Source: Bacillota bacterium
GTDB taxonomy: Bacteria > Bacillota > Clostridia > Acetivibrionales > JAEXSP01
Assembly (NCBI GenBank): GCA_023453795.1
Contig: JAEXSP010000038.1
Location: 62,001 to 126,000 of the forward strand
Reading direction: 5' to 3'
Length of the DNA: 64,000 nucleotides
In this document: positions 8,569-18,376 of the stretch, piece by piece
How the letters are laid out: every line of letters starts with the position of its first letter
Numbering within the stretch: position 1 is the first letter of the stretch
Notes under the pieces: model-generated
Database searches by the model: none
Told to the model about the DNA's origin: nothing
What the model saw: only the letters and a program-made list of their open reading frames with translations
Made by a program: the position numbers and the translations under genes

Positions 8569-9783
8569 ATGCCTTTATATAATTACAAGGTCAAAAATGA
8601 GTCCGGAAAGATTTTCACCGGGCAGATCAAAATCGGCAATAAGGGAGAACTGGAAGCTCTATTAAGCAATAAGGGATTAACACCGGTTGAGATACAGGAA
8701 AGAAATTTCGTAACAGACATAACTCAAATAGGGATATTCAAACGAAAAGTAAAGCTTAAGGACCTGGCTGTATTCTGCAGGCAATTTGCAATTGTACTTG
8801 AAGCCGGAGTGTCTATTATGTCAGCAATGGAAGTTATAAGGGAAGAGACCTCCAACCCTACACTGAAGGAATATCTGATAGATATTGAAGAAGATATTCA
8901 AAAAGGCATTTCTCTTTCAATGGCAATGAAACGCCATACAAATGTTTTCCCTCAGTTGCTTGTAAATATGGTGGATGCAGGAGAAGTAAGCGGTCAGCTA
9001 GATAGAGTTTTTAAAAGAATGGCTGAATACTATGAAAATGAAGCAAAAGTTGTACAGAGAATAAAAGGAGCGATGATATATCCAATCATTGTATGTTGTG
9101 TTGCGGCTGCCGTACTGATAGTAATGTTATCTTTTGTTCTCCCGCAGTACTCTGCCGTCTTAAGGCAATTCAATGCTAATCTTCCATTGCCGACTAGAAT
9201 AGTTGTCGGTGTCAGCGATATATTCAAGAATTTTTGGTGGCTCATTATCCTCCTTATTTTCGGGATGGTATTTGGTTTGAATCGATATGCGAAAACTAAA
9301 GACGGACGGATGATGATTGCAAAACTTACTTTACATATACCAATAACAAAAAAAGTTATAAGAAACATAACGACAGCCAGGCTTGCCCGAACTTTAGGAA
9401 CGTTGGTTTCAAGTGGAATATTATTAATACAGGCGCTTGAAACAGTCCAAAAGATCATTGGTAATGCCGTTATTGAAGATAAGATTAATGATGTGATTGC
9501 AGAGGTTAAAAAAGGCAGAGGGCTTACACAACCATTAAACAACATAAGATTCTTTCCTTCGATGCTTATATCGATGGTAAGAGTGGGAGAGGAATCAGGG
9601 GAACTGGACTTTGCACTTGAAAAATCTGCAGATTTTTATGAGCGGGAAACAGAGATATCGCTCCAGAACCTTACAACCATTTTTGGTCCTGTAATAATAA
9701 TCATTCTGGCTATGGTAATAAGTTTTATTCTTTTAAGCATTCTATACCCAATGTTTAAAATGTATCAAAGTATACCTACGTAA
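8569..9783 (+). CDS. pilC: Type IV pilus inner-membrane platform protein PilC (GspF family)
   Basis: A 404-residue polytopic membrane protein. It has the two repeated T2SF domains of the family (about residues 65-190 and 265-395), each with an FCRQFAIVLEAGVSI- or RTLGTLVSSGILL-like start and a GE(V/E)SG(Q/E)LD motif, and three strong membrane helices (near 170, 220 and 375). PilC seats the PilB/PilT motors and the growing pilus. It begins behind a GGGGG box about 100 bp after pilT, in the usual pilB-T-C order. Confidence 0.95.
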   Translation: MPLYNYKVKNESGKIFTGQIKIGNKGELEALLSNKGLTPVEIQERNFVTDITQIGIFKRKVKLKDLAVFCRQFAIVLEAGVSIMSAMEVIREETSNPTLKEYLIDIEEDIQKGISLSMAMKRHTNVFPQLLVNMVDAGEVSGQLDRVFKRMAEYYENEAKVVQRIKGAMIYPIIVCCVAAAVLIVMLSFVLPQYSAVLRQFNANLPLPTRIVVGVSDIFKNFWWLIILLIFGMVFGLNRYAKTKDGRMMIAKLTLHIPITKKVIRNITTARLARTLGTLVSSGILLIQALETVQKIIGNAVIEDKINDVIAEVKKGRGLTQPLNNIRFFPSMLISMVRVGEESGELDFALEKSADFYERETEISLQNLTTIFGPVIIIILAMVISFILLSILYPMFKMYQSIPT

Positions 9784-9840
9784 AATGATGGTATTAATAG
9801 AAATATTAATATATAAAACTTAAAAATAGGGGGAGATAAT

Positions 9841-10389
9841 ATGAAAAAATTTAGCGGAGATAAGCAACCCAAAAGGAAAGTGAAAAAAATGTGGAAAGTA
9901 TCAAACAACAAGGGCTTTTCATTGATTGAATTATTAATAGTCTTTGCAATAATGGCAGTTATGGGGTTAATTGCATTCAATATATTCGGGGGCATGGTTG
10001 AAAACTCCCGGGTTCGTGCGGATGAACAGCAGGCTCAAAATATCGAAAAAGTTTTAACTACCTATATGGTTGATTCAGGAGATTATACACTTGAGAAGAT
10101 ATACACTACTTCAGCAGCTGCAATAGCAGGAACGGGAGCGGTAGATACAAATAATGGTACTGCAACCAATAACTTTATTAAGGTGCTGCAAGATGTAATT
10201 TATACAACAACTGCAAATGGGGATTTGAAGCAATACGGACCGTTGCTTACACCACCTGCTGGACATAATCCTGACTTCGATAATTTTAAACCTCAGTATA
10301 AATCTTATAACGGATATAATATTCATGTATATACTGACAAAAAAAATGTTAAGGTTACGCCTTCAGCAAGCAATGTATTTGTTAAATAA
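9841..10389 (+). CDS. pilA: Major type IV pilin (PilA-like prepilin)
   Basis: A 182-residue prepilin. The prepilin peptidase site is NNKG|FSLIELLIVFAIM, with Phe+1 and Glu+5 present, followed by the hydrophobic assembly helix and a variable globular domain. The leader is long if the ATG at 9841 (behind GGGGGAG) is used; an internal ATG at 9889 with AAGGAA upstream would give a 9-residue leader. Its place right after pilC and its good ribosome binding site suggest the major pilin. The peptidase that cuts it is not in this window. Confidence 0.9.
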   Translation: MKKFSGDKQPKRKVKKMWKVSNNKGFSLIELLIVFAIMAVMGLIAFNIFGGMVENSRVRADEQQAQNIEKVLTTYMVDSGDYTLEKIYTTSAAAIAGTGAVDTNNGTATNNFIKVLQDVIYTTTANGDLKQYGPLLTPPAGHNPDFDNFKPQYKSYNGYNIHVYTDKKNVKVTPSASNVFVK

Positions 10390-10461
10390 CCTATAACTGT
10401 TAATGTGGGGGCGTTGGTATTGCTAATGTTCCCACTATACCTTTATAAAATGGTGGATGAT

Positions 10462-10944
10462 ATGGAAATACGGGATAAAAAAGGATTCACTCTAATTGAA
10501 CTTATTATGACGGTTGCTATTGTATCAATTACATTACCACTAATTTTTACATTTCTTATGTATTGCTTAAGAACGAACACAGCATGCTCGAATTATATAA
10601 GCCAGCAGGACAAAGTTACTGATGTAGTCCAGCGTATCAGAAAAGACGTTGAAGAAGCAAAGATTGTTACGGACGGTGGGATAAAGAACAACAGCATTAC
10701 TATAATACTTTCAGATGAAAGTAGCACAACTGAAACCTGGAAATTCTCTGACGGGACTCTTAAGCTCAATGGTTCAATAGCCGTAGACATGCTCGATACG
10801 TCAGAAAGCAGCTTAAGTATAAGTCCTGATGGAGACAGACTTGTACTCAAAATACTTCCTGAACGCACGAATAAGGACATTTCAAGAGAAAGCAATGTTT
10901 GGGAGCCGATAGTTACAGAGTTTTCAATCAGATATAAAAAATAA
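10462..10944 (+). CDS. Minor pilin / prepilin-type N-terminal methylation protein
   Basis: A 160-residue prepilin-like protein with cleavage site KKG|FTLIELIMTVAIV, an N-terminal hydrophobic helix and a small beta-rich C-terminal domain (PulG/PilW-like). I chose ATG 10462, preceded by GGTGG at 5 nt, which gives an 8-residue leader; an upstream in-frame GTG at 10405 would add a hydrophobic stretch atypical of prepilins. It probably caps or primes the pilus, as minor pilins do. Confidence 0.85.
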   Translation: MEIRDKKGFTLIELIMTVAIVSITLPLIFTFLMYCLRTNTACSNYISQQDKVTDVVQRIRKDVEEAKIVTDGGIKNNSITIILSDESSTTETWKFSDGTLKLNGSIAVDMLDTSESSLSISPDGDRLVLKILPERTNKDISRESNVWEPIVTEFSIRYKK

Positions 10945-10965
10945 GAGATACAAGGGGGGAATTAA

Positions 10966-11532
10966 GTGAGAGATATTAATCTTCTTCCGGAAGATAGTAT
11001 GACACCGGAAATGCCAAAGCAAGCGGTAAAACAGTTTGTTTCAGTTAAAACAGTCATTATAGCAGCTGCGGTTGTAATATTCGCAGCCGCCTCTTTGTTG
11101 TTTCCCGGTATATATGTGAAGACGCTTAATGCCAGGTTGGATTCAATCCGGGAAAAATTGAACAGCCGGACATATGAAGAGGTAAGGACGGTCAATAAGC
11201 AGCTTGATGATGTTAACAATTCAATCAACAGCAAGATAAATATACTTAAGGACATAGATACAAAGGGCTGTTCCGCAAACGCTGTTCTTAATACAATAAT
11301 GCAGTGTCTGCCCGGAGGTTGTTCTATAAAAGAAATAGGTGTTAATTCCGATTTGGTAACAGTTAGCGGGGAAGCGCCAAACGGTTTGACAGCGGCAGAG
11401 TTTCTGCTCAATGTGGAAAGGCTTGGGTTCTTTGAAACCTCCGACAACCTCGGAAATTTCTCTGAACCAAATAATAATGCAAAATACAATTTTGAGTATA
11501 CATTTACCATGAACGGGAAAGGTGGTAAATAA
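10966..11532 (+). CDS. pilN: Pilus alignment protein PilN
   Basis: A 188-residue bitopic membrane protein. It begins with the PilN signature (MRDINLLPE), has one membrane helix (~residues 32-52), a coiled-coil stretch and a ferredoxin-like periplasmic-side domain ending near residue 185. In known systems the INLLP peptide docks into cytoplasmic PilM and the rest pairs with PilO. No pilM is found beside it, which is odd. The GTG start at 10966 follows a GGGGGG box. Confidence 0.88.
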   Translation: MRDINLLPEDSMTPEMPKQAVKQFVSVKTVIIAAAVVIFAAASLLFPGIYVKTLNARLDSIREKLNSRTYEEVRTVNKQLDDVNNSINSKINILKDIDTKGCSANAVLNTIMQCLPGGCSIKEIGVNSDLVTVSGEAPNGLTAAEFLLNVERLGFFETSDNLGNFSEPNNNAKYNFEYTFTMNGKGGK

Positions 11533-11533
11533 A

Positions 11534-12787
11534 ATGAAAATCGGCAATAGGGAAAAGATCCTGTTAGCGGTTCTTGGGGTAATTCTATACGGCTTTATAT
11601 TTTATAAGGTTATTTTAGTCAATGTTCTTCCTGAGGTAAGAGACAAAAAGCAGGAGATTTCATCCGCACTGGATCAAAAAGCACTTCTGGACAAGCAGCT
11701 GAAGGCCCTTCCCAATACAAAGGCAGAGCTTAAAACCAAGACAGTCAGCAATGAGCACATGCTGGAATACCTGGGTGCAGGTGAAAATCTGATTGATGGG
11801 ATAGATTACATAGAAAAGCTTGCGGTTCTTATAGGGAAGCAATTGTCGGGAATTACAGTCAATAGCCCGCTTTCTGTTGAAACGGCCGGTAAAGATAAAT
11901 ATTACGAACTTAATATTTCTTTCAATACAATCCTCACCTATGAAGAGATTCGTAATCTCATCGATTATATTGAGGGCGGAACTAATAAAGCACGGGTGGT
12001 CAGCTTCAAAATGTCGCCGACAGCAAAGCAGGTTAAGGCAGAAGCAAGCGGGAAGTTTGATGCTGCAATATCTCTGAGCCTTTATTCCTTAAGTAATGAA
12101 AATGCTGACAAACTATATGAATACAGCAGACATAAATTCAGTAAATTCCTTGAAGGCTCTGAAACAGCAGCCTTGGCAGCCAACGCTAATTCTAAGACAG
12201 AAACGGGCAATAATAAAACGAGCAGCACAGTCAATAAAGCAGCCCCCTCTAAAACTATGAGCGATGATGTAGACATAGCAATTAATGAACCAAATACAGG
12301 TAATAAAGTAGGTGGAAGTAATGAGGACGCTGGGACTGTAAAGGATATTACAAGATGCAGCAGCGTTATGGATTCGGATATAGCAATCTTTGAAAAATCG
12401 TTCTTCTATCCCGGGGACAATCTTCAGGTTCATGGAATAAGAAGACCTTCGGAATTAATGAGTATAACGACAAAGTCTATGAAGGATGTGAATGTCAACT
12501 TTGCCAATGACGGGTATAACATAAGCATCAAAAACGATTCGAATGAAGTATACAGCATTTCCGGAGCTTTACTGAAAAATGACTATGTAAGGCTGTATGT
12601 CCAGGCTGATTTTGATACAAACGTAAAGGAAAACAGCGATCTTGGACTAAATATGGCTATTTCAAATAATTCTGCTAAAAAGGTTTACATCACACTTTCG
12701 GACCGGCCGGGAAGGGTGAAAATCACTGACCGTATAGGCAATCCTATTGTCGGAAGCAATAAAGGTGAAAAAGTATATATAGTATAG
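11534..12787 (+). CDS. pilO: PilO-like pilus assembly protein with C-terminal extension
   Basis: A 417-residue protein with an N-terminal membrane helix (~residues 10-30), a coiled coil (~35-75) and a PilO-like ferredoxin fold (~90-185), the classical PilN partner. A linker rich in Asn, Thr and Lys (~205-265) leads to an extra ~140-residue beta-rich domain absent from ordinary PilO (about 200 residues). The start is ATG 11534 behind AAAGGTGG, directly after the pilN stop. The call rests on position and layout more than on motif identity. Confidence 0.78.
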   Translation: MKIGNREKILLAVLGVILYGFIFYKVILVNVLPEVRDKKQEISSALDQKALLDKQLKALPNTKAELKTKTVSNEHMLEYLGAGENLIDGIDYIEKLAVLIGKQLSGITVNSPLSVETAGKDKYYELNISFNTILTYEEIRNLIDYIEGGTNKARVVSFKMSPTAKQVKAEASGKFDAAISLSLYSLSNENADKLYEYSRHKFSKFLEGSETAALAANANSKTETGNNKTSSTVNKAAPSKTMSDDVDIAINEPNTGNKVGGSNEDAGTVKDITRCSSVMDSDIAIFEKSFFYPGDNLQVHGIRRPSELMSITTKSMKDVNVNFANDGYNISIKNDSNEVYSISGALLKNDYVRLYVQADFDTNVKENSDLGLNMAISNNSAKKVYITLSDRPGRVKITDRIGNPIVGSNKGEKVYIV

Positions 12788-12803
12788 GGATTTTGGTGAG
12801 AGT

Positions 12804-13262
12804 ATGTTAAAGAAACTGATTTCCGGGAAAAAAGGAATGACATTGATAGAGGTTCTTGTATCTATTGCCATATTGGGGATAATTTCTGTTCCGCTCCTTG
12901 CAATGTTTACAAATTCAACATTAATGGTCAGGCAAAATGAAAAGCAGATTAAGGTCAGCGCCCTTACAAGGACGATCAAGGAAAATGTCACCAAGGCTTT
13001 GAAGGAAGGCAATAAACTTACAACATATGACGGAGGTAATTATGATATTGCCTCGCTGTCTACTGTCAACTCCGAATCGGATTTTATAGGGATAACAGGC
13101 TCAAGTGGTTCAATGACGAAAGATTACAAATATAAGATAACATTTCTCGGTCGTCCTGATGCAACAAATGCGGCTAGCACTAAAGAATACAAAATAAAAA
13201 TATATAACAGTTCGGATAAGCTGATACAAAGTATTGTAGTCGATATAAACTCTTTACCGTGA
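12804..13262 (+). CDS. Minor pilin PilV-like (prepilin-type cleavage site)
   Basis: A 152-residue prepilin-like protein with cleavage site GKKG|MTLIEVLVSIAILG, Met+1 and Glu+5, followed by the hydrophobic helix and a short beta domain. Its stop overlaps the GTG-containing ribosome binding region of the next gene, so it is co-translated with the PilX-like protein. PilV-like minor pilins usually form the tip complex with PilX and PilW types. Confidence 0.85.
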   Translation: MLKKLISGKKGMTLIEVLVSIAILGIISVPLLAMFTNSTLMVRQNEKQIKVSALTRTIKENVTKALKEGNKLTTYDGGNYDIASLSTVNSESDFIGITGSSGSMTKDYKYKITFLGRPDATNAASTKEYKIKIYNSSDKLIQSIVVDINSLP

Positions 13263-13273
13263 GGTCTGTGAAA

Positions 13274-15520
13274 ATGTTGAAAAGCTTAGTTAACAAAAAA
13301 GGTTCCAGTTTTACGATAGTACTGACTGTACTATGTGTAACAACCGTTATAGGCATTGCATTAATAAATGCTGCTGTACAGGGTCTTCGGGATAATAAGC
13401 TCCAATCTGAAATGGATTATGCCTATTATGCCGGGGAGTCGGCTATAGAAAGGTGCTTCGACAGCATTCAGGGAAATTGTGTATCGGCGGATTACACTGC
13501 GAAGATTAAATATGATGGAAATAATCTTAATTTTGTTAATGGGTACATTGATCAAATATGTAATGACACAAAGGTATCAAAAAGTTTTTTGAATTCCAAT
13601 GCTATTGATGTCGGTGATGGCAGTAAAGCCGAGGTAACAATACATATACCCAAAAACCCTGTATTTAATGAAAAGGATGGAAAATTAACTATTGAGTTAG
13701 GCTTGAAAGCGGAGATCAATTATAAGAACACAGGCTATAAGATGGTATATGCAAAAAAACAAATTGTAGTTACCCTGCCAAGCAGGTATAAGCTTGAAAC
13801 AGCTGTAAATACAATAGGAGACCTTATGGTGTGTGGAAATATTAGTGCCACGATAACGGGTGATGCAATTGTTTATGGTACTTCTCCGGAGAAGAAAAAT
13901 GAAAACAATCAATACTATAATGGCGGAATATATGCAAGGTCTAATGCAAAATTAAAGATAGACGGTTATGCATTATCAAGGAGCTTTATCAGGGCAGGAC
14001 CATATAATAACATACCAGACAACAGTAGGATTGACATAACCAAGGATGCCATTGCCAAGTGTATTCAGGTTTTCGGAAAGAATGATGAGTTGATTGTCCG
14101 CAGAAATGCGTATACAACAGATGACCTTGAAATGAACGGCGAAAACTCAATAATTGCAGTGAATGGCAGCTACTTTGGCTTGTCTGAGGGGGATGCCATA
14201 AATCATGACAGTTCAAGTGCTATAGTCAACAGTGCTCCGGTACATTTCGGATATTCACCGGAATCCCTTCTGTCACGCATTGTCATAAATGGGGATGTTT
14301 TTATCAACGGTGCAACATTCAAGCTGGAGGGCGGTTCAGCTAAGGGCAAGATCGAAAATTCTTCAATACTTTGGGATAAGGTTGCAAATAAACCTTATTA
14401 CAAATCGTACTCAGGCCTGTGGACTCAATATAATGATAAGCTGAAAGAAGATTATAAGGCGCATTCAAGCTTATATTCAGGATTTTTAAATCTATTCCAA
14501 GTGTGGGATACGGTAGATGCAGAAAGTGATCAGAAAATAGAAGATTGGATTGGTTATATTAAAGCTTGCAGACTTCCGGAAGGCGGAAATAAATTGCCTG
14601 ATGCAAATCTAAAAACAAAGCTTCCTTTAACGATAACCGGTCTATGCAAAAATTGCATGGCTGCAAATGACAGACTTTATCTCTTTAATCAGGGTGCTGT
14701 TACTCAAAGTGATATAGTATTTGACAGCCTTCTAGACAAATATGATGTGCCGGAACCAATCAGTGATGTAAAAAATATTAAAAACTTCTGGATAGATAGA
14801 AAAGAGCCTGGCAATCCATCGTCTACCCCGTGGTATGGATATTGGTATGAAAAAATGCCAGGCAAACTCGGTGAACTTAAAGGATACCTGACGAAATGCT
14901 GTGAAAATCTGGTTACAAGAACCGATGACGGCCCGGGAGATACCATAACCCACACGTTTGCCGCATCTCCTGACAGCACTAAGGGGAGCAACTTGTTCCA
15001 GTACATTGTCAACATGGCTGTGGGTGCTGAGAGCTACGACCCTGACTCAGTAGAAATATTCGGGGGCATAAGGAATTTAACAAGTGAGAAGGTGGAAACA
15101 CTGCCAAAGATGGATGACAAGTCTTATTTTATTGTTAATAGAGATCCGTTAAGAACGATTGTTGTAAATGATTTTTTTAAGGGAATTATTATCAGTATGG
15201 GCAAGGTAGTCGTGGGAAGAGGTGCGAGTATATGGGGCTCAATTATTGCAGCCGGACGAGGTTTTGTAAATAATGGAAGCTTCGTTGGAGGGTCGGCTGC
15301 CGATGATACGGATCATATACCCAGAGTGCTTTCTGGCGGTTCCAATTTAGGCAATCTGGACAATGGAGATTATGCTGCGGTTCTTATTACAGATATATAT
15401 AACGGACAGGTATTTGGCTCTTCGACAGATGAGACAAAAATAGATTTTCCCGGAAGGGATGCGCTTCTGAATTCATTTACTGATACTAAACTGAAAGAAT
15501 ACTTGTACAGCATATTTTAG
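13274..15520 (+). CDS. PilX-like large pilus-associated protein
   Basis: A 748-residue protein with a PilX-type N-terminus: a short basic leader (LVNKKGSSFTIVLTVL), one hydrophobic helix and YYAGESAIERCF, the pattern of PilX N-terminal domains. The remaining ~650 residues are a large external domain of unknown fold, with repetitive beta stretches such as VVVGRGASIWGSIIAAGRG near the end that recall polymerising beta-helices. Ordinary PilX is ~170 residues, so this could be a tip adhesin. I prefer ATG 13274, with GTGAGG 9 nt upstream that overlaps the stop of the previous gene; GTG 13259 is possible. Confidence 0.78.
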   Translation: MLKSLVNKKGSSFTIVLTVLCVTTVIGIALINAAVQGLRDNKLQSEMDYAYYAGESAIERCFDSIQGNCVSADYTAKIKYDGNNLNFVNGYIDQICNDTKVSKSFLNSNAIDVGDGSKAEVTIHIPKNPVFNEKDGKLTIELGLKAEINYKNTGYKMVYAKKQIVVTLPSRYKLETAVNTIGDLMVCGNISATITGDAIVYGTSPEKKNENNQYYNGGIYARSNAKLKIDGYALSRSFIRAGPYNNIPDNSRIDITKDAIAKCIQVFGKNDELIVRRNAYTTDDLEMNGENSIIAVNGSYFGLSEGDAINHDSSSAIVNSAPVHFGYSPESLLSRIVINGDVFINGATFKLEGGSAKGKIENSSILWDKVANKPYYKSYSGLWTQYNDKLKEDYKAHSSLYSGFLNLFQVWDTVDAESDQKIEDWIGYIKACRLPEGGNKLPDANLKTKLPLTITGLCKNCMAANDRLYLFNQGAVTQSDIVFDSLLDKYDVPEPISDVKNIKNFWIDRKEPGNPSSTPWYGYWYEKMPGKLGELKGYLTKCCENLVTRTDDGPGDTITHTFAASPDSTKGSNLFQYIVNMAVGAESYDPDSVEIFGGIRNLTSEKVETLPKMDDKSYFIVNRDPLRTIVVNDFFKGIIISMGKVVVGRGASIWGSIIAAGRGFVNNGSFVGGSAADDTDHIPRVLSGGSNLGNLDNGDYAAVLITDIYNGQVFGSSTDETKIDFPGRDALLNSFTDTKLKEYLYSIF

Positions 15521-15541
15521 GTTTAAATGAGGTGTAAAAAC

Positions 15542-16744
15542 ATGTATAAAAAACTATGCATAATAACAATTGTAGTATTAATGCCCATAATTGCGGCGGG
15601 GTGCGGCTCAGGAAAAAAGGCCAAGGACGATGCAGTTATCTCACCTGGTGAGTATGTAATAGCGGCATCTGACAATGAAAGCATCAGCAAGCTTATTGAA
15701 GATTATTACACCAAGCTCTTTGCATCTCCGCCGGAAAGCTATATTACAAATAGTGTCACAGGAACTGTCCCTGAAAAAATTAAGGGTTTCGTTGCTAAGG
15801 AGACAATCGATGAAGGGCAGGGCAACCCCGAAATCGGACTGCACTATCCTCGTTTTGTCAGTGTTAACGGCTTTACCGCAGTAAATTATCAAATCATAAA
15901 GGGAAAAGAAAAGCCTTCAATAAAGTCAGAATTCATAGGCATGGACGGAAACAACTATTTGTATTTTGTGAAGATAGACCTTATGGCCAGGTGCATCCCG
16001 GACGGTATTTTTATCGGCATGTACAAGGAAAATCCCGCTGACAGGACTTATACAAAGACTGGGACTTTGGACGGCAAGCCTGCTTCAAAGATGAGAATTG
16101 AAGCAAGATATGACGTACAAATAATCAAAGATGACGGTGAATTTAAGATACTGAAGGCTACTGAAGCTGCAAACCAGTATGGGTATAAGAACAGGCTTTT
16201 CAGGCTGAACAACGATTTTATCTCCAGACTTTCATGCCTCAACCTTGAAAAGGATTCCTCGGGTTCATACATAAACGGGAATGACGGGAAACAGTATGAA
16301 CAGGAAAAGAACCTGATTCAGGATTTCTTCAATAGCCTGAAGAGCATTGACAGTGACAGAATGCAGCTTTTAAAGGTTAAATGGAATAAAGGGCAGGCTG
16401 ATTTTCAAGGCTTGTTGGACAAATTTAAAGTTGCTGCAGGTAAAAAGGGTAAAACTATAATTGTGGTCGGCTCTGACTACAAGCAGAAATTTGACGTTGA
16501 CGCTTTCCCCTTGCAGCCGATAATGCAAAGAATTATTAATTTTAAAGGCTTTGAAATTACACCTCATCCAACCTATACAAACGGAAATAAAAAATACATA
16601 GTGAAGATGGAAGCTGACGTCCGGCAAATTAACGGAATCAGCGATAAGACAGATACATATAAGTACGATTATTTTGTGACCTTGTCAGGTGACGGTGACT
16701 ATTTAAAAATCAGCAGTATTAAGCTAAACGGGTATTTCAAATAG
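15542..16744 (+). CDS. Putative lipoprotein at the end of the pilus operon
   Basis: A 400-residue exported lipoprotein (lipobox IAAGC at about residue 20). The mature part shows no motif that I recognise; it is mixed alpha/beta. ATG 15542 follows an AGGTG box, and the gene lies ~20 bp after the PilX-like gene and before a terminator, so it belongs to the pilus operon. A role in pilus anchoring or assembly at the cell surface is inferred from position only. Confidence 0.7.
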   Translation: MYKKLCIITIVVLMPIIAAGCGSGKKAKDDAVISPGEYVIAASDNESISKLIEDYYTKLFASPPESYITNSVTGTVPEKIKGFVAKETIDEGQGNPEIGLHYPRFVSVNGFTAVNYQIIKGKEKPSIKSEFIGMDGNNYLYFVKIDLMARCIPDGIFIGMYKENPADRTYTKTGTLDGKPASKMRIEARYDVQIIKDDGEFKILKATEAANQYGYKNRLFRLNNDFISRLSCLNLEKDSSGSYINGNDGKQYEQEKNLIQDFFNSLKSIDSDRMQLLKVKWNKGQADFQGLLDKFKVAAGKKGKTIIVVGSDYKQKFDVDAFPLQPIMQRIINFKGFEITPHPTYTNGNKKYIVKMEADVRQINGISDKTDTYKYDYFVTLSGDGDYLKISSIKLNGYFK

Positions 16745-16794
16745 GATGACTAGTATAGTTAGAATGCACTACTAGTTAAAAGTTTTTCAAAACA

Positions 16795-16828
16795 AAACCA
16801 CAGGAGCGACAAACGCTTCCTGTGGTTT
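16795..16828. terminator. Bidirectional terminator between the pilus operon and DUF1015
   Basis: A 14-bp stem (16795-16808 paired with 16814-16828, one bulged base) flanked by A- and T-rich stretches separates two converging genes and can stop transcription both ways. Confidence 0.75.
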
Positions 16829-16851
16829 ATGAGCTTACTGAACAGTATAAT

Positions 16852-18207
16852 CTATTTTACGATTTTTCTGCTCTCGAGATAGAACCTTTTCTCTTCGGCC
16901 TCTCCCATGGAAAACGTCTTTTTAGGTAGAACTCCGTCAAGGATGACTGTCTTGAAAAGATCATTCTTATTCATCGGCGGAAGGTAAAAGCCTATATTGC
17001 CTTCGGCTAAACCAAGGTTGTCAACCACATCCTCACCATGAATGTAATCTATCCTGATGCTGCTGTTTTCCTTAAGGTATTCCTCCAGAAATGCTTGGAG
17101 TGATCCTACTTCAAGAGTGCAGAAAGGAGATTTGACATTTATAGTTCCAAAAGTATCTTTGGTTACGAAAGCAATGCTGTGTGCCTGGGATGCCGAAAGC
17201 TTTTCCATTTCAGACTTCATTTCAGGCTTTGTAGCATGCTTGAGTATTTCAGCTTTGCAGCCTTCTTTTTCAAAATGCTTAACCATACTTTCAAGAAGCT
17301 GATTTGGGTCTACATTGAACACAACACGGTGAATCGGCTCGAATTCCAGTCCCTCATCATGCACGTTAACCAACTCTACTAAAGCGAACCTTGCGGGGTG
17401 TTCAGCCTGTTCAGCTTCAGAAAGCCCTTGCTTGACATTTTCCCAGTGACCCTTTGCGGAAGCGAGAGAATGGTTCCCATCACCGACGGCAAACAGAAGA
17501 AGTCCTTTGTCATTTCCGACCTTGTACTTTTCTTCAAAGGTGCGCTGATCGGCAAGCTTCTGAAGTGCATTTATAATTGATGAAAGCATATCCTCGGAGT
17601 CCACCTTGTAACCCTTGATATGACCGCCTCCGAGCATCAACTCGAAGTCATAGAGTTTATCCAACTGTTCTGCCTTTTGTGCTATTGGTTCTATAACCGT
17701 TTTTTCAGGGTCATCAATAAGAACCATTATGTGAGGCAGCTCAACAGATGCATTTTGCCTTATACGTATCCTTGGAGGCAGCCTGTCGACAACAGTGCCT
17801 TCAGTTGCACGTATCAGTGTCTGGGAGCCCTTCCTGTAATCATATTTTTCAAGATCCAGTGCGACTATCAAACCTTTTCTGGATGCGGCATGGGAGGTTT
17901 TCCTGTCAATAAGTATAAAGCCCGGCTTTTGTGGGACAAGTAAATTGTCTGCAAGATAACTTTTCATTGCTTCATTTATTTTGGATATTCTTTCTTCGGA
18001 ACCATCCTCTTCAAGATATACCTCCGGGAATATTAAGTGAAGAGTTGAGGGTACGTCACCTGCAAGCTTTTCGACGTCATGCCAGTAATCAGGCTGCGAT
18101 GTGTATTGGTCGCATGCAACAACAGCCCATTTAGTTAAATCTATACTTTCATCCGGCATTAAAACAGTCGGCAGCTCTAAACCGAGTTTTCTGAATTCGT
18201 TAATCAT
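16852..18207 (-). CDS. DUF1015 family protein
   Basis: A 451-residue soluble protein of the DUF1015 family, common in Clostridia. The hallmark N-terminal segment (WAVVACDQYTSQPDYW) and the central VGDGNHSLASAKGHW motif, with its conserved Asp, His and Lys, are present. Length is normal for the family. The function of the family is not firmly established; members have been linked to amino-acid metabolism, but nothing here proves it. It is monocistronic, on the minus strand, with a near-consensus promoter at 18255-18283. Confidence 0.88.
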   Translation of the reverse strand: MINEFRKLGLELPTVLMPDESIDLTKWAVVACDQYTSQPDYWHDVEKLAGDVPSTLHLIFPEVYLEEDGSEERISKINEAMKSYLADNLLVPQKPGFILIDRKTSHAASRKGLIVALDLEKYDYRKGSQTLIRATEGTVVDRLPPRIRIRQNASVELPHIMVLIDDPEKTVIEPIAQKAEQLDKLYDFELMLGGGHIKGYKVDSEDMLSSIINALQKLADQRTFEEKYKVGNDKGLLLFAVGDGNHSLASAKGHWENVKQGLSEAEQAEHPARFALVELVNVHDEGLEFEPIHRVVFNVDPNQLLESMVKHFEKEGCKAEILKHATKPEMKSEMEKLSASQAHSIAFVTKDTFGTINVKSPFCTLEVGSLQAFLEEYLKENSSIRIDYIHGEDVVDNLGLAEGNIGFYLPPMNKNDLFKTVILDGVLPKKTFSMGEAEEKRFYLESRKIVK

Positions 18208-18254
18208 AATGCTCCTTTTGTTTCTTTATTATTTTATACTCTTTTTAACTTTGT

Positions 18255-18283
18255 ATTTTATATTCTGATGTAAATTTTGTCAA
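18255..18283 (-). promoter_or_regulatory. Promoter of the DUF1015 gene
   Basis: On the minus strand a perfect TTGACA (18278-18283) and TAAAAT (18255-18260) are separated by exactly 17 nt, about 50 bp before the start codon at 18207. Confidence 0.75.
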
Positions 18284-18376
18284 ACATCTCAGTGCGAATT
18301 TTTTTACAGCAAGATGAGATAATAATGTACAGATAGAAATTTAAATTACAGTTATTTTTTGATTGGAGAGATTGGC

